Below are positions 8,358 through 16,078 of a stretch of 64,000 nucleotides of DNA, piece by piece. Within the stretch, counting starts at the first letter, position 1; every line of letters begins with the position of its first letter. A program made the position numbers and the translations under genes. This DNA is from Emticicia sp. CRIBPO (GTDB lineage Bacteria > Bacteroidota > Bacteroidia > Cytophagales > Spirosomataceae): contig NZ_JAAAKV010000008.1 in assembly GCF_009905725.1 (NCBI RefSeq), forward strand, positions 310,001 to 374,000. The letters run 5' to 3'. The notes below the pieces were generated by a model. That model saw only the letters and a program-made list of their open reading frames with translations, was not told the origin of the DNA and did no database searches.

Positions 8358-10229
8358 TTACAACTGAAAGTTAAGCCCTACCCTGCCATAACCCCTTATT
8401 TTCTGATCAAATAGCTTGGTGGTAATGATGTCCTGTGCATATTTTTTCTCTGAAATATTATCCTGCCTGACCTGATTCCAGGTCAGGTGTGTTTTACCGG
8501 GGATGGTACTCGGAGAATTGGCAAATTTTACTACCTTCTGAATATCAGCCTCAGCGTATCTGTACTCCTTTGTATTGAAAGAATAGGTCAGAAAGATCGT
8601 AGTTTTCTTTTGTTTTAAAGAAACAGAGAAATCTGTATTAAATATCCAGCGGTTGATTTTGCCGTCCTTTACATTGTAATTGTCTTCGGGTTTGTCGCCT
8701 TCCTTGTATTCATATCCCATTAATTTTCTCACAGATTTGTATTCGTCATCGCTGCCGTCACTGTCGCTTTCCTTCGTGGTAAACCAACCCACTCCCTGCA
8801 GCATAGAGTTATGTATCACATGTTTCAGCTTAGTTTCCACTGAAAGCGATATAGACCTTTGAAGCCACCTTCCAAACTGGCTTCCCTTGTCAGCTCTTCT
8901 GCCGGGAGGAATATTGAAGTCATAGCCGCCACTTCTGTCTTTAAAGCTTATGTTTGAAAGGCCCAAACCCCCTCCCAGACCCGTGTATTGATTACCTGCA
9001 TGTACCTCAAAAGGGGCATAAAAGTGCAGGCTCCTGCGTTTATGTTTTTTGTATTCGGTAACTGAATATTGTCTGTTGGGTTTGAACATATCTCCATCTA
9101 CCGAATAAAGCATCAAATCTCCATAATAATCAAAGTTGATGGCCAGCCTGCCCCCGTCGCCGATCTGATTATCCCATTTTTCAACGTGGGTTGAGGCTAT
9201 GGTGATATCACGGTGAAGAACATCCTGGCCTTTTTTCCCAAGGTCTTTGCCTATCCATCCAATCTTCATTTCGTTTCTCAGACGCCACTTGCCCGTGTAA
9301 TGAAGCCTGTAGCGGGTTCTTCCGAAATACTGGAATGAGGCAAACGGCCTGTCAACATAATAAACAGAATCACGCAGGGTCGCCTCTTCCTGGCCAAACC
9401 TGATGTAAGGAGTGTAAGCCTCAACACCGAAGAACAAACTCTGGTAGGTTAACACGTTCGAATTGTTAAAGAATTTGCTGTCCTCAAAGATTTCCGAAAG
9501 AAAACGCATCTTCAGCTGGTCCGTGGTTACTTCAATTCTGATTCCGCCGGTATAATCCCTGTCATTGTTCAGCACGCTTAAAGGCTTGATAAAAAGGAAA
9601 TCGTTGTCATGATAGATATTAATGCCCTTAATGAGCTTGTTGCTGAGGTTCGTGTTTCTGTAAAGGGTATATTCCCTGTCCAGCAGAAATTCATACTGGT
9701 ATTTAATCAGGTCCATATTTTCAAGCACCTTCTTTATGTACACCTTCCTGTCTTCGAGTTTCAGTTTGTCATTGTCTTTTACGGCTATTCTCAATCTTTC
9801 ATGGACCTGAAAAATGGTCTGATAGTACCTGATATTATCCAGGTAGAACTCCACCTTCTCTTTTGGTAACGAAGTATCTTCAATGCCCAGCAAACAAATA
9901 AGTTCATCGACCATTTGCTTAATGGTGAAGGTCTCAAGGTATCTCTTTTTATCAATGACGGTAGTTTTTTTGTCAAATTCCGTTTGTAAAACAGGTGTAT
10001 TCCATGCACCTACCGCTTCATTCAGTTTGATGGGCTGGTTCATTTGCTGATTGTTCTGGACGGGTACGTCCACCTCATTAAATTTAGTATTTTTATTAAT
10101 GCTGGCTTTTATGATGCCGGCAATACGCTCGTCAAGCTCAATTATTCCGGCAACTCTTTCGCGGTCGTCTGTCTGGGCCGTTGCAAAACACGGCGTCAGA
10201 GCAATCAGGGTAATGATCAATCGTTTCAT
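8358..10229 (-). CDS. LpxR-like (lipid A deacylase family) outer-membrane protein with long N-terminal extension
   Basis: After a signal peptide (ending ATAQ, ~19 residues) comes a ~170-residue mostly helical region with no recognised domain. Then an LpxR/DUF2219-like barrel domain begins: HDNDFLFIKPLSVLNNDRDYTGGIRIEV, YTPYIRF, DRPFASFQYFGRTRYRLH, IGWIGKDLGKKGQDVLH and KWDNQIGDGG. These match in order the conserved ND, YTNG, DRPYAG, Q..H and WDNQ blocks of lipid A 3'-O-deacylases, which remodel lipid A in the outer membrane. The protein is 623 residues, about twice the usual length, because of the extension and a longer C-terminal barrel. Whether it deacylates lipid A is inference from the motif order. 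Confidence 0.65.
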   Translation of the reverse strand: MKRLIITLIALTPCFATAQTDDRERVAGIIELDERIAGIIKASINKNTKFNEVDVPVQNNQQMNQPIKLNEAVGAWNTPVLQTEFDKKTTVIDKKRYLETFTIKQMVDELICLLGIEDTSLPKEKVEFYLDNIRYYQTIFQVHERLRIAVKDNDKLKLEDRKVYIKKVLENMDLIKYQYEFLLDREYTLYRNTNLSNKLIKGINIYHDNDFLFIKPLSVLNNDRDYTGGIRIEVTTDQLKMRFLSEIFEDSKFFNNSNVLTYQSLFFGVEAYTPYIRFGQEEATLRDSVYYVDRPFASFQYFGRTRYRLHYTGKWRLRNEMKIGWIGKDLGKKGQDVLHRDITIASTHVEKWDNQIGDGGRLAINFDYYGDLMLYSVDGDMFKPNRQYSVTEYKKHKRRSLHFYAPFEVHAGNQYTGLGGGLGLSNISFKDRSGGYDFNIPPGRRADKGSQFGRWLQRSISLSVETKLKHVIHNSMLQGVGWFTTKESDSDGSDDEYKSVRKLMGYEYKEGDKPEDNYNVKDGKINRWIFNTDFSVSLKQKKTTIFLTYSFNTKEYRYAEADIQKVVKFANSPSTIPGKTHLTWNQVRQDNISEKKYAQDIITTKLFDQKIRGYGRVGLNFQL

Positions 10230-10260
10230 AAGTTTGGGTACTTAAAGGGTTTTAAATGAC

Positions 10261-10268
10261 CAAATGTA
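10261..10268 (-). promoter_or_regulatory. Putative -7 element for the LpxR-like gene
   Basis: On the minus strand this reads TACATTTG, an exact TAnnTTTG match, 32 bases before the start codon at 10229. I see no good TTG -33 element at the expected distance, so support is moderate. Confidence 0.45.
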
Positions 10269-10370
10269 TGCTGACTGCTACATAATTCACTCATTCGGGC
10301 CTTCATATTTATTAAACGGTATCTTGTATTCGGGATTCTATAGTGATTACAGACAAAGGGGTTTAACAAT

Positions 10371-10549
10371 GCTGTCCAACGTCTTCTGACGTACGGACGG
10401 TGAATATCGGTCTCTGACCGATATAGCATTAGTTTGTTTAATTTATACCATGTCAGATTTCTTTTTCGGATACTTTCCCGGCAGCGGTCAGAGACCGCGT
10501 GACGCCGACTGGGCGTCCCCTTCCGGTACGTCTGAAGACGTTGGAAAGC
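10371..10549 (+). repeat. RAYT-flanking palindromic element, downstream copy
   Basis: This 179 bp element starts GCTGTCCAACGTCTTCTGAC and ends CTGAAGACGTTGGAAAGC, with inner palindromes around CGGTCTCTGACCG and CGGTCAGAGACCG. Its interior (TTTATACCATGTCAGATTTC...) is nearly identical to the copy at 11177-11341 in the same orientation, with a small insertion (GCCGACTGGGCGTC) near the right end. It abuts the transposase stop codon at 10550. Confidence 0.8.
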
Positions 10550-11152
10550 TCACCAACTCATGATATCCACATCAAAACCTTTGCATTTTAAAGAGTTGAT
10601 GATGGATATGCCGGCGACGGTCACAGGAATCAGACTTTCTCTGTCTACATAGTTTGATGCACTGGAATACAGGTAATCAGATGCCTTGGATACTATCCCG
10701 GCCCTGACCGGATTCATATGAATGTAATTGATTTTGGTCCATAAGAAACTTTCCGAAAAAATCTCTTCGGGATGATTACCGGTTTGCCAGAACTGATGTT
10801 CGCTGTGTTTCTGGTTATTTTTTGCCGCAAAAAGAAACCTTTTCAGCATCCAGTCTGACCGGCTCTCTTCCGGCGTGGCTATTTCTTCCAGTATATTTTG
10901 TGCCGTAAACTTTTTAAAGTCCCTGATCAGGTCTGACAGCTTTCTGTTTTCAGATTGTGCTATAAGATGTATGTGATTACTCATAACGACATAAGCCGTG
11001 AGTGTGAGCCCCTTCTCTTTTTGGCAAAACAACAGACTGTCAAGAAGAACATCCCTGTATTTCTTCCTGGTGAATACGTCTACCCAATCTACGATAGTAA
11101 GCGTCAGAAAATGCATAGCGTCCTGGTTGCGGATGTGATTTCCTTTAATCAT
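10550..11152 (-). CDS. REP-associated tyrosine transposase (RAYT, Y1/HUH family)
   Basis: The product carries the HUH motif HIH in YVVMSNHIHLIAQ (about residues 60-62) and the catalytic-tyrosine block KINYIHMNPVRAG near residue 143. Together they define REP-associated tyrosine transposases related to IS200/IS605 TnpA. Such proteins nick single-stranded hairpin DNA and are thought to spread REP sequences. I choose the ATG at 11152 over the TTG at 11185, because the TTG start would lie inside the flanking repeat. Length (200 residues) is normal and no catalytic residue is missing, so it may be active. It sits between two near-identical palindromic elements, with further relatives at 4112, 8149 and 12008 as likely substrates. 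Confidence 0.9.
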   Translation of the reverse strand: MIKGNHIRNQDAMHFLTLTIVDWVDVFTRKKYRDVLLDSLLFCQKEKGLTLTAYVVMSNHIHLIAQSENRKLSDLIRDFKKFTAQNILEEIATPEESRSDWMLKRFLFAAKNNQKHSEHQFWQTGNHPEEIFSESFLWTKINYIHMNPVRAGIVSKASDYLYSSASNYVDRESLIPVTVAGISIINSLKCKGFDVDIMSW

Positions 11153-11176
11153 TGCGTGTATATTTTTTTTGGTGGT

Positions 11177-11341
11177 GCTGTCCAACGTCTTCAGACGTAC
11201 GGACGGTGAATATCGGTCTCCGACCGATTTAGCGTTACGTTAGTTTAATTTATACCATGTCAGATTTCTTCTTCGGATACTTTCCTGGCAGCGGTCAGAG
11301 ACCGCGTGTCGCCTTCCTTACGTCTGAAGACGTTGGAAAGC
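11177..11341 (+). repeat. RAYT-flanking palindromic element, upstream copy
   Basis: This 165 bp element starts GCTGTCCAACGTCTTCAGAC and ends with GACGTTGGAAAGC. Its interior matches the copy at 10371-10549 almost base for base and has the same orientation. It lies 24 bases upstream of the transposase start, so it may also hold the gene's promoter or operator. Confidence 0.8.
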
Positions 11342-11489
11342 CCGAGCTTCCTGCTTTATACCGGCATCTCACGGAAACGTTTTACATTACGGCCTTCATG
11401 AATTCTTTTGGTGGGTGTTGCTGTATGTGTCATATCAATATAACGGGATTTATTGAGGGTGAAAATTACATATTTTATTGATCAGAAAA

Positions 11490-11497
11490 TACTTTTG
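11490..11497 (+). promoter_or_regulatory. Possible -7 element upstream of the hairpin array
   Basis: TACTTTTG is an exact TAnnTTTG match. Transcription from it would start ~50 bases before the array and run through the hairpins. No TTG lies at the expected -33 distance, so this is tentative. Confidence 0.35.
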
Positions 11498-11550
11498 CGA
11501 TGAAAATTTGGACGTTTTGAGGGTTTTGCTACAAGGTTTGGCAAGTAGGG

Positions 11551-11916
11551 TGGAAATTGGAGCTCCGAGCTCTAAATCAGAGCTTCATAGCTCCGATTTG
11601 CAGCTATAGGGCTCCAATTTGGAGCCCCAAGGCTCTAATTTAGAGCATCAGGGCTCTGATTTAGAGCTGTCACCCTCCAAATTAGAGCTCCATAGCTCGA
11701 ATTTCGAGCTACAAGGCTCCAAATTGGAGCATCAGGGCTCTAATTTAGAGCTGTTACCCTCCAACATCGGAGCTTTTACTGCCAATTTGGAGCTTTGATC
11801 GGGAAATTAGAGCTCAGACTGCCAATGTTGGAGCTTTTACTGGAAAATTGGAGCTTTGCCTGCCAAATTCGAGCTACTACCCTCTGATTTGGAGCTAAAA
11901 CATGAAAATTTGGGTC
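11551..11916 (+). repeat. Array of about 17 tandem 20-21 bp hairpin units
   Basis: Each unit holds a 15-base palindrome of the form GCTCxAATTTxGAGC followed by a ~6-base spacer. Units 2-11 begin at 11569, 11590, 11611, 11632, 11653, 11674, 11695, 11716, 11737 and 11758, exactly 21 bases apart. Five are perfect 7 bp stems (11611, 11632, 11695, 11716, 11737), and their fifth pair is C:G, T:A, G:C, C:G and T:A, so the arms vary together. Units from 11781 onward keep the right arm (TTGGAGC) but have lost most of the left arm, with 20-21 base pitch. A three-unit block (GAGCATCAGGGCTCT...) occurs twice, showing internal duplication. The last unit (11901-11916) is degraded. I do not recognise this array. 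Confidence 0.85.
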
Positions 11917-12007
11917 AGCAGTGCCCGGGTTTGAGGATTTGATCGGTGAGTGTGGTCTTTTAGAATCTCGAAATCAGATGTTTTCGGCGAGAAATTATAA
12001 TGCGGTA

Positions 12008-12073
12008 AGCTTCCCAGCGTCTGGGGACGTTGAAAAGGGACGCCAAATCGGCTGATTTCGGTCTTTGACCGGT
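12008..12073 (+). repeat. Decayed REP-like element of the RAYT family
   Basis: GCTTCCCAGCGTCTGGGGACG followed later by CGGTCTTTGACCGG keeps the outline of the RAYT-flanking elements (GCTTTCCAACGTC..., CGGTCTCTGACCG) with several changes. Only the left half is present. Confidence 0.5.
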
Positions 12074-12198
12074 CTTGTAAATAACAATAGGAGATATTGG
12101 TTAAAAGGCCACCAATTCTTTAACTTCAATACTTTTTATGTAATAATAATTTATTAGTAAATTGAAAGTTCGTATATTCAAAAAAATATATTAAGTAA

Positions 12199-14013
12199 AT
12201 GATCTTACACCTACGTAATGACAAAATTCTGAAGGATGCTTCAGATATAAAAATTAGTGATTTTACTGTGCTTACCGGAGAGAATGGTTCGGGAAAAACT
12301 CAACTCCTGGAATTTTTATGGAATCGCCGTAGCGGTCTCTTGTATTTTGATAAAAATGGCAATACAGTAGACGATGAAGATGGTTCGCATAAAATTGAAT
12401 ACTTTTTAACCGACGATGAAAAAAAACCTCTTATAGAGATTACTTACTCCTCTCCTGGCTTGAGGAACACAAATATAGAAGGAAATGAGCCAGCTTTGAT
12501 TGATACCATTAAACAGCAATGGTCTGAATTAGAACCTAATTTGATGTCAATTTTTCTAGCTTATAACTCAATAGGTGATAGGTCTTTCTCTAATGAGACT
12601 GGTGAATTAAATGAAGTGAATTTTAGAATTGCCGACATTTTTAAGGGAGTATCAACCCCGGGTAGCTCTTCTACAGGCCCATCAGCAAAAGTAATAACAC
12701 TTAATCAACTACAACAAATTAAGGAATTGGCAAGTAACTCTGGGAAGAAAATTGAGAATTTAACCTTCGTAGATTATCTTATTTTTTATCCGATTCCATT
12801 GGATTTGTTTTCTGCCGCTTTGGATCTGTTGTTTCATCAATTTTTCCTCAAGCAGAAATACTATAAGCAGTTAACTGATGACATTATTCCTCCTTGGGAC
12901 ACTTTTAATGAGATTTTAAAAAGGGCGGACTTCAACTACAAAGCACGTTATGCCGAGAGCCTTAATGAAAACTATCCTTATCCCGTAAAACTTATTGATA
13001 AACAGAATAATGAAATATATTTTCAGGGGCTTTCTTCTGGAGAAACTACAATCTTAGCCCTGATTTTTGTATTATATAATTCTTCAAATAAAGGTCATTT
13101 CCCGCAGGTCATACTTTTTGACGAGCCTGATGCTCATCTTCATCCCTCTTTAACTCAGATATTTCTTGATGTTGTTCAGGAGGTTTTGGTAAAAGAACAT
13201 AATGTAAAAGTTATTTTAACGACACACTCGCCATCGACAGTCGCTCTGGCTCCTGATGATTCAATATATTGTATGGATCGTAATCTTGGCCGCCCGGTTA
13301 AACAAAATAAAAAGGCGGCAATCAATGCCTTAAGCAGCGGATTGACTTCACTGACTATCGAAGAGAGCAGTTTTGGGATTTCCTACAATATAAAAAAGGC
13401 GAATAAACACATTCTATTTACAGAAGGGATTACAGACAAGATTATACTTGAAACAGTCTGGAAAAAACTTTATCCCGAAAAAGAAATGAATTTCTACATT
13501 CAGGATTGTTTTTCGGCCAGTTTTTTAGGTCAGCTTTTTAATTCTGGTGATCAAAAGCCAGACGGGATTTTTCATCAATTCATTGAGTTAAAAATGATTG
13601 CTTTATTTGATTTTGATAGTGCAGGATATGGAAACTGGAATCGCAATAAAAAATTCCCAGTTGATATTGAGAAAGATCCGAGAAAAGGTTTAACTAAATT
13701 TAATAATGGTAATGGATATATGATGTTGCTCCCAGTACCAAGTATTGATGCTATTAGTAAAAATGTCATCATTTCAGAAACTGAGACTTATGAGGAAAAG
13801 TCTTCTCTGACAATCGAAGGGTTGTTATTTGATTGTGAAGGTTTAAAAGATTATTTTAAAGCGATTCCTTCACCCGGAGGAAATGTAGTTTACGAGATTA
13901 TCGCAGGGAAAAAAAGAGAGTTCTCATCTAGAATATCTCAGCTTGATGCGGCGGCATTTGTACATTTTAAAGCATTGTTTGAGAAGATTGACATTTTGCT
14001 TTCGAAGTCTTGA
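12199..14013 (+). CDS. OLD-like AAA/ABC ATPase with C-terminal TOPRIM-like domain
   Basis: The N-terminal half is an SMC/ABC-type ATPase: Walker A GENGSGKT (about residues 29-36), a signature LSSGET near 277, Walker B ILFDEPDAHLHP near 306-317, and H-loop LTTHSPS near 340. The C-terminal third has LFTEGITDKIILE near 406 and IALFDFDSAG near 470. These supply the Glu and DxD metal ligands expected of a TOPRIM nuclease, as in OLD-family and GajA-type proteins. Such proteins are DNA-cleaving ATPases often used against phages. No UvrD-type helicase partner (as in Gabija) follows, so it would act alone or with the next operon. The gene lies in AT-rich DNA between a transposase/repeat region and a second ATPase operon, consistent with an acquired defence island. 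Role is inferred from domains and context. Confidence 0.75.
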   Translation: MILHLRNDKILKDASDIKISDFTVLTGENGSGKTQLLEFLWNRRSGLLYFDKNGNTVDDEDGSHKIEYFLTDDEKKPLIEITYSSPGLRNTNIEGNEPALIDTIKQQWSELEPNLMSIFLAYNSIGDRSFSNETGELNEVNFRIADIFKGVSTPGSSSTGPSAKVITLNQLQQIKELASNSGKKIENLTFVDYLIFYPIPLDLFSAALDLLFHQFFLKQKYYKQLTDDIIPPWDTFNEILKRADFNYKARYAESLNENYPYPVKLIDKQNNEIYFQGLSSGETTILALIFVLYNSSNKGHFPQVILFDEPDAHLHPSLTQIFLDVVQEVLVKEHNVKVILTTHSPSTVALAPDDSIYCMDRNLGRPVKQNKKAAINALSSGLTSLTIEESSFGISYNIKKANKHILFTEGITDKIILETVWKKLYPEKEMNFYIQDCFSASFLGQLFNSGDQKPDGIFHQFIELKMIALFDFDSAGYGNWNRNKKFPVDIEKDPRKGLTKFNNGNGYMMLLPVPSIDAISKNVIISETETYEEKSSLTIEGLLFDCEGLKDYFKAIPSPGGNVVYEIIAGKKREFSSRISQLDAAAFVHFKALFEKIDILLSKS

Positions 14014-14145
14014 AATTCATAAATATCTGAGATTTAGTCACAAAGAAATTAACAAAAATAACAAAGCAAAGTAATTGAGTGCCTATCTAACCGTTTAATC
14101 AAATATTAATAGGTTTAGTTTGCCTAGCCTTCCTATGTTGTTTGC

Positions 14146-14178
14146 TACAACGTTAGATGTTCGTACATCACCGTTGTA
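14146..14178. promoter_or_regulatory. Nested dyad operator overlapping the -33 box
   Basis: Outer arms TACAACG (14146-14152) and CGTTGTA (14172-14178) enclose inner arms GATGT (14156-14160) and ACATC (14165-14169) around TCGT. The two dyads share nearly the same centre (162 and 162.5). The right outer arm contains the TTG of the -33 element, so a bound protein would block the promoter. Confidence 0.55.
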
Positions 14179-14203
14179 TAATCGAATTTAAGTAATAAAT
14201 TTG
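14174..14203 (+). promoter_or_regulatory. Promoter of the ATPase/TOPRIM-like operon
   Basis: TTG (14174-14176), a 19-base spacer, then TAAATTTG (14196-14203) matches the Bacteroidota -33/-7 consensus exactly. The predicted transcription start lies about 20 bases before the start codon at 14229. Confidence 0.75.
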
Positions 14204-14228
14204 CCAATTATAATAAACAAATAGTAGT

Positions 14229-15389
14229 ATGACTATTTCAGAATTCAAATTTGAAGATAAATCGCTTGATTGGAGACTAGAACAGTTTCCTTTAAATAAG
14301 CTAACTCTGTTGGTAGGGGCTTCCGGAGTGGGTAAAACTCAAATATTAAGAGCTCTGATGGCTTTAAAGCAAATTGCTGGTGGTTCGTCAATAAATGGAA
14401 TAAGTTGGGAAATTAAATTTGAGACGCTTGCCAATCATAAATATATTTGGAAAGGAGAGTTTGAAAACAAAGGGATAGAAATTTTTATTGACGCCGATGA
14501 AGACGATGACGATGATGACAAAAAAAATAGACCTCGAATAATTCATGAAGAATTACTCCTAAATGGAGAGGAAGTCATTTTCAGAGACGAGGAGAAGATT
14601 CTTTTTATGGGTAATCCTACCATCAAACTTTCTCAACAACAGAGTATTATACACCTTCTAAAGGAGGAGGATAAAATAAATCCTGCATATAGTGGATTAA
14701 GAAAGCTTGATTTTGTTGATCATTCTAATTCTGCTAGTATCGGGCAAGGATTCAGATTCAGTTTTCTCAATGCAAAAAGTTTATCAAAGAAATATGATAC
14801 GATTGTAAAAATACAAGAAAGTGAGCTTGAAACACCGTTGAAGTTATTTTTTGTACAAAAGGCGGACAAAAAAGTTTTCGCAACAATAAAACAGCGATTT
14901 GCAGATATATTTCCACAAATAGAAGATATTAAAATTGCTTCGCTGGAGACGAAAGAAAAGGAGATGCCTAATTTTCTTAAGGATTATCCGTTCATACAAA
15001 TCAAAGAAAAAGGTGTTGTACACTGGATTAGCCAAAATAGGATTTCATCTGGAATGTATAGGACGTTGATTCAACTGAGTGAATTATATTTGTGTTCAGA
15101 GGGAACCGTATTTCTTATAGATGAATTTGAAAACAGTCTTGGAATAAACTGCATCAATGAGATTACTAACGATATTTTGGCCTCTAAAAGAAAGCTACAA
15201 TTTGTTTTAACGAGTCACCATCCATATATCATTGATACAATTGGTTTTAATAATTGGAAGCTTGTAACTCGAAATGCCGGGATTATTAAAACCCATGATA
15301 TTGACAAGTTCAATATTGGGAACTCTAAGCATAGTGCATTTATGCAATTAATTCAATTGGAAGAATATCAAACAGGTCAGGAGCAATGA
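14229..15389 (+). CDS. SMC/ABC-like ATPase, partner of a TOPRIM-like protein (putative defence)
   Basis: Walker A is GASGVGKT (about residues 31-38) and Walker B is FLIDEFENSLG near 297-307. An LTSHHP switch lies near 327, and the signature region reads RISSGMYRTLIQ. A very acidic stretch (DADEDDDDDDKKN) near residue 95 is unusual. The layout is that of small AAA_15/AAA_21-type ATPases that pair with an effector nuclease in anti-phage systems such as PARIS or RloA/RloB-like pairs. The ATPase lacks an own TOPRIM domain; the next gene, overlapping by 4 bases (ATGA), seems to supply it. Which named system, if any, it belongs to cannot be settled here. Confidence 0.7.
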   Translation: MTISEFKFEDKSLDWRLEQFPLNKLTLLVGASGVGKTQILRALMALKQIAGGSSINGISWEIKFETLANHKYIWKGEFENKGIEIFIDADEDDDDDDKKNRPRIIHEELLLNGEEVIFRDEEKILFMGNPTIKLSQQQSIIHLLKEEDKINPAYSGLRKLDFVDHSNSASIGQGFRFSFLNAKSLSKKYDTIVKIQESELETPLKLFFVQKADKKVFATIKQRFADIFPQIEDIKIASLETKEKEMPNFLKDYPFIQIKEKGVVHWISQNRISSGMYRTLIQLSELYLCSEGTVFLIDEFENSLGINCINEITNDILASKRKLQFVLTSHHPYIIDTIGFNNWKLVTRNAGIIKTHDIDKFNIGNSKHSAFMQLIQLEEYQTGQEQ

Positions 15390-16078
15390 ATGTTTATTTC
15401 TTAGTAGAAGGAAGGCGGACAGAAGTGAAAGTTTACCCAAAATGGTTGTCTATACTCGTTCCTGAGTTAAAAAAAGTACAATGGCATCATCAGGTTTCAG
15501 CAAATAACTATTGTATTTTCACGGGGGAAGGTTTCCCTTGCCTTTTAAATAATCATTTAAAAAACAGTATCCAAGATGTCAATGAATCAGGAAATTTTGA
15601 TTATTTGATAATATGTCTCGATTCAGATGATTATACAGTCGAGGAAAAGAAAAACCAAGTCTTAGATTTTATTGATAACGAGAATATTATATTAAATTCT
15701 AAAACCAAGCTTGAAATTATTGTTCAAAATAAGTGTTTTGAAACTTGGTTTCTAGGCAACACTAAAGTTTTCAAGCAAAATCCCAAAAGTACTTTTTTAG
15801 CTAAATGTGTTAGGCACTTTAATGTTAGAAATGAGGATCCTGAGTTAATGGATAAACCTGCTAGTTTTGCGGGATCAACGGCAGTATTTCATTCCAAATA
15901 TTTACAAGAAATCTTTGAAGAAAGAAAAATGAATTACACCAAAAGAAACCCTCAGGTAGTTGCAGAAGAATATTTTTTAAACGAATTGATTAAACGAAAT
16001 AAAAAAACAAATCATATTCAGACTTTTAAGTACTTCATCGATTTTTGCCGTACGATTAGTCAAGGACTTCAAAATTGA
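15386..16078 (+). CDS. TOPRIM/RloB-like effector encoded with the ATPase
   Basis: The product begins MNVYFLVEGRRTE and has YLIICLDSDDY near residues 73-83. Conserved Glu at the first strand and Asp-x-Asp at the second are the signature layout of TOPRIM or RloB/DUF4276-like metal-dependent nuclease folds. A further block VQNKCFETWFLGN near residue 112 looks conserved. No membrane segment or signal is seen, so it should act in the cytoplasm. Its start codon overlaps the ATPase stop by 4 bases, so the two are translationally coupled. By analogy with PARIS, the ATPase would sense a phage trigger and release this effector; that is inference. The family assignment beyond TOPRIM-like is uncertain. 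Confidence 0.55.
   Translation: MNVYFLVEGRRTEVKVYPKWLSILVPELKKVQWHHQVSANNYCIFTGEGFPCLLNNHLKNSIQDVNESGNFDYLIICLDSDDYTVEEKKNQVLDFIDNENIILNSKTKLEIIVQNKCFETWFLGNTKVFKQNPKSTFLAKCVRHFNVRNEDPELMDKPASFAGSTAVFHSKYLQEIFEERKMNYTKRNPQVVAEEYFLNELIKRNKKTNHIQTFKYFIDFCRTISQGLQN

Larger units (their letters stand above)
11342..12198. other. Long intergenic region holding the hairpin array
   Basis: No convincing gene is present. The region holds a TAnnTTTG motif (11490-11497), the 17-unit hairpin array (11551-11916), a decayed REP-like element (12008-12073) and AT-rich DNA leading to the ATPase gene at 12199. Short open frames here run through repeats and look accidental. Confidence 0.7.

Noticed and set aside
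11153-11185. TTG start for the transposase at 11185
   Set aside because: It would lie inside the flanking repeat; ATG at 11152 gives a normal RAYT length.
11257-11481. Plus-strand frame of 74 codons downstream of the RAYT
   Set aside because: It begins inside the palindromic element and has no protein-like composition.
11551-11916. Array considered as a CRISPR array
   Set aside because: Units are 20-21 bases in total, spacers are about 6 bases and not unique, repeats vary, and no cas genes are present.
12173-12180. TATATTCA as a -7 box for the OLD-like gene
   Set aside because: Two mismatches to TAnnTTTG and no TTG at the right distance.
12199-16078. Gabija system call
   Set aside because: The OLD-like protein resembles GajA, but no GajB-type UvrD helicase follows; the next genes encode another ATPase and a small TOPRIM-like protein.
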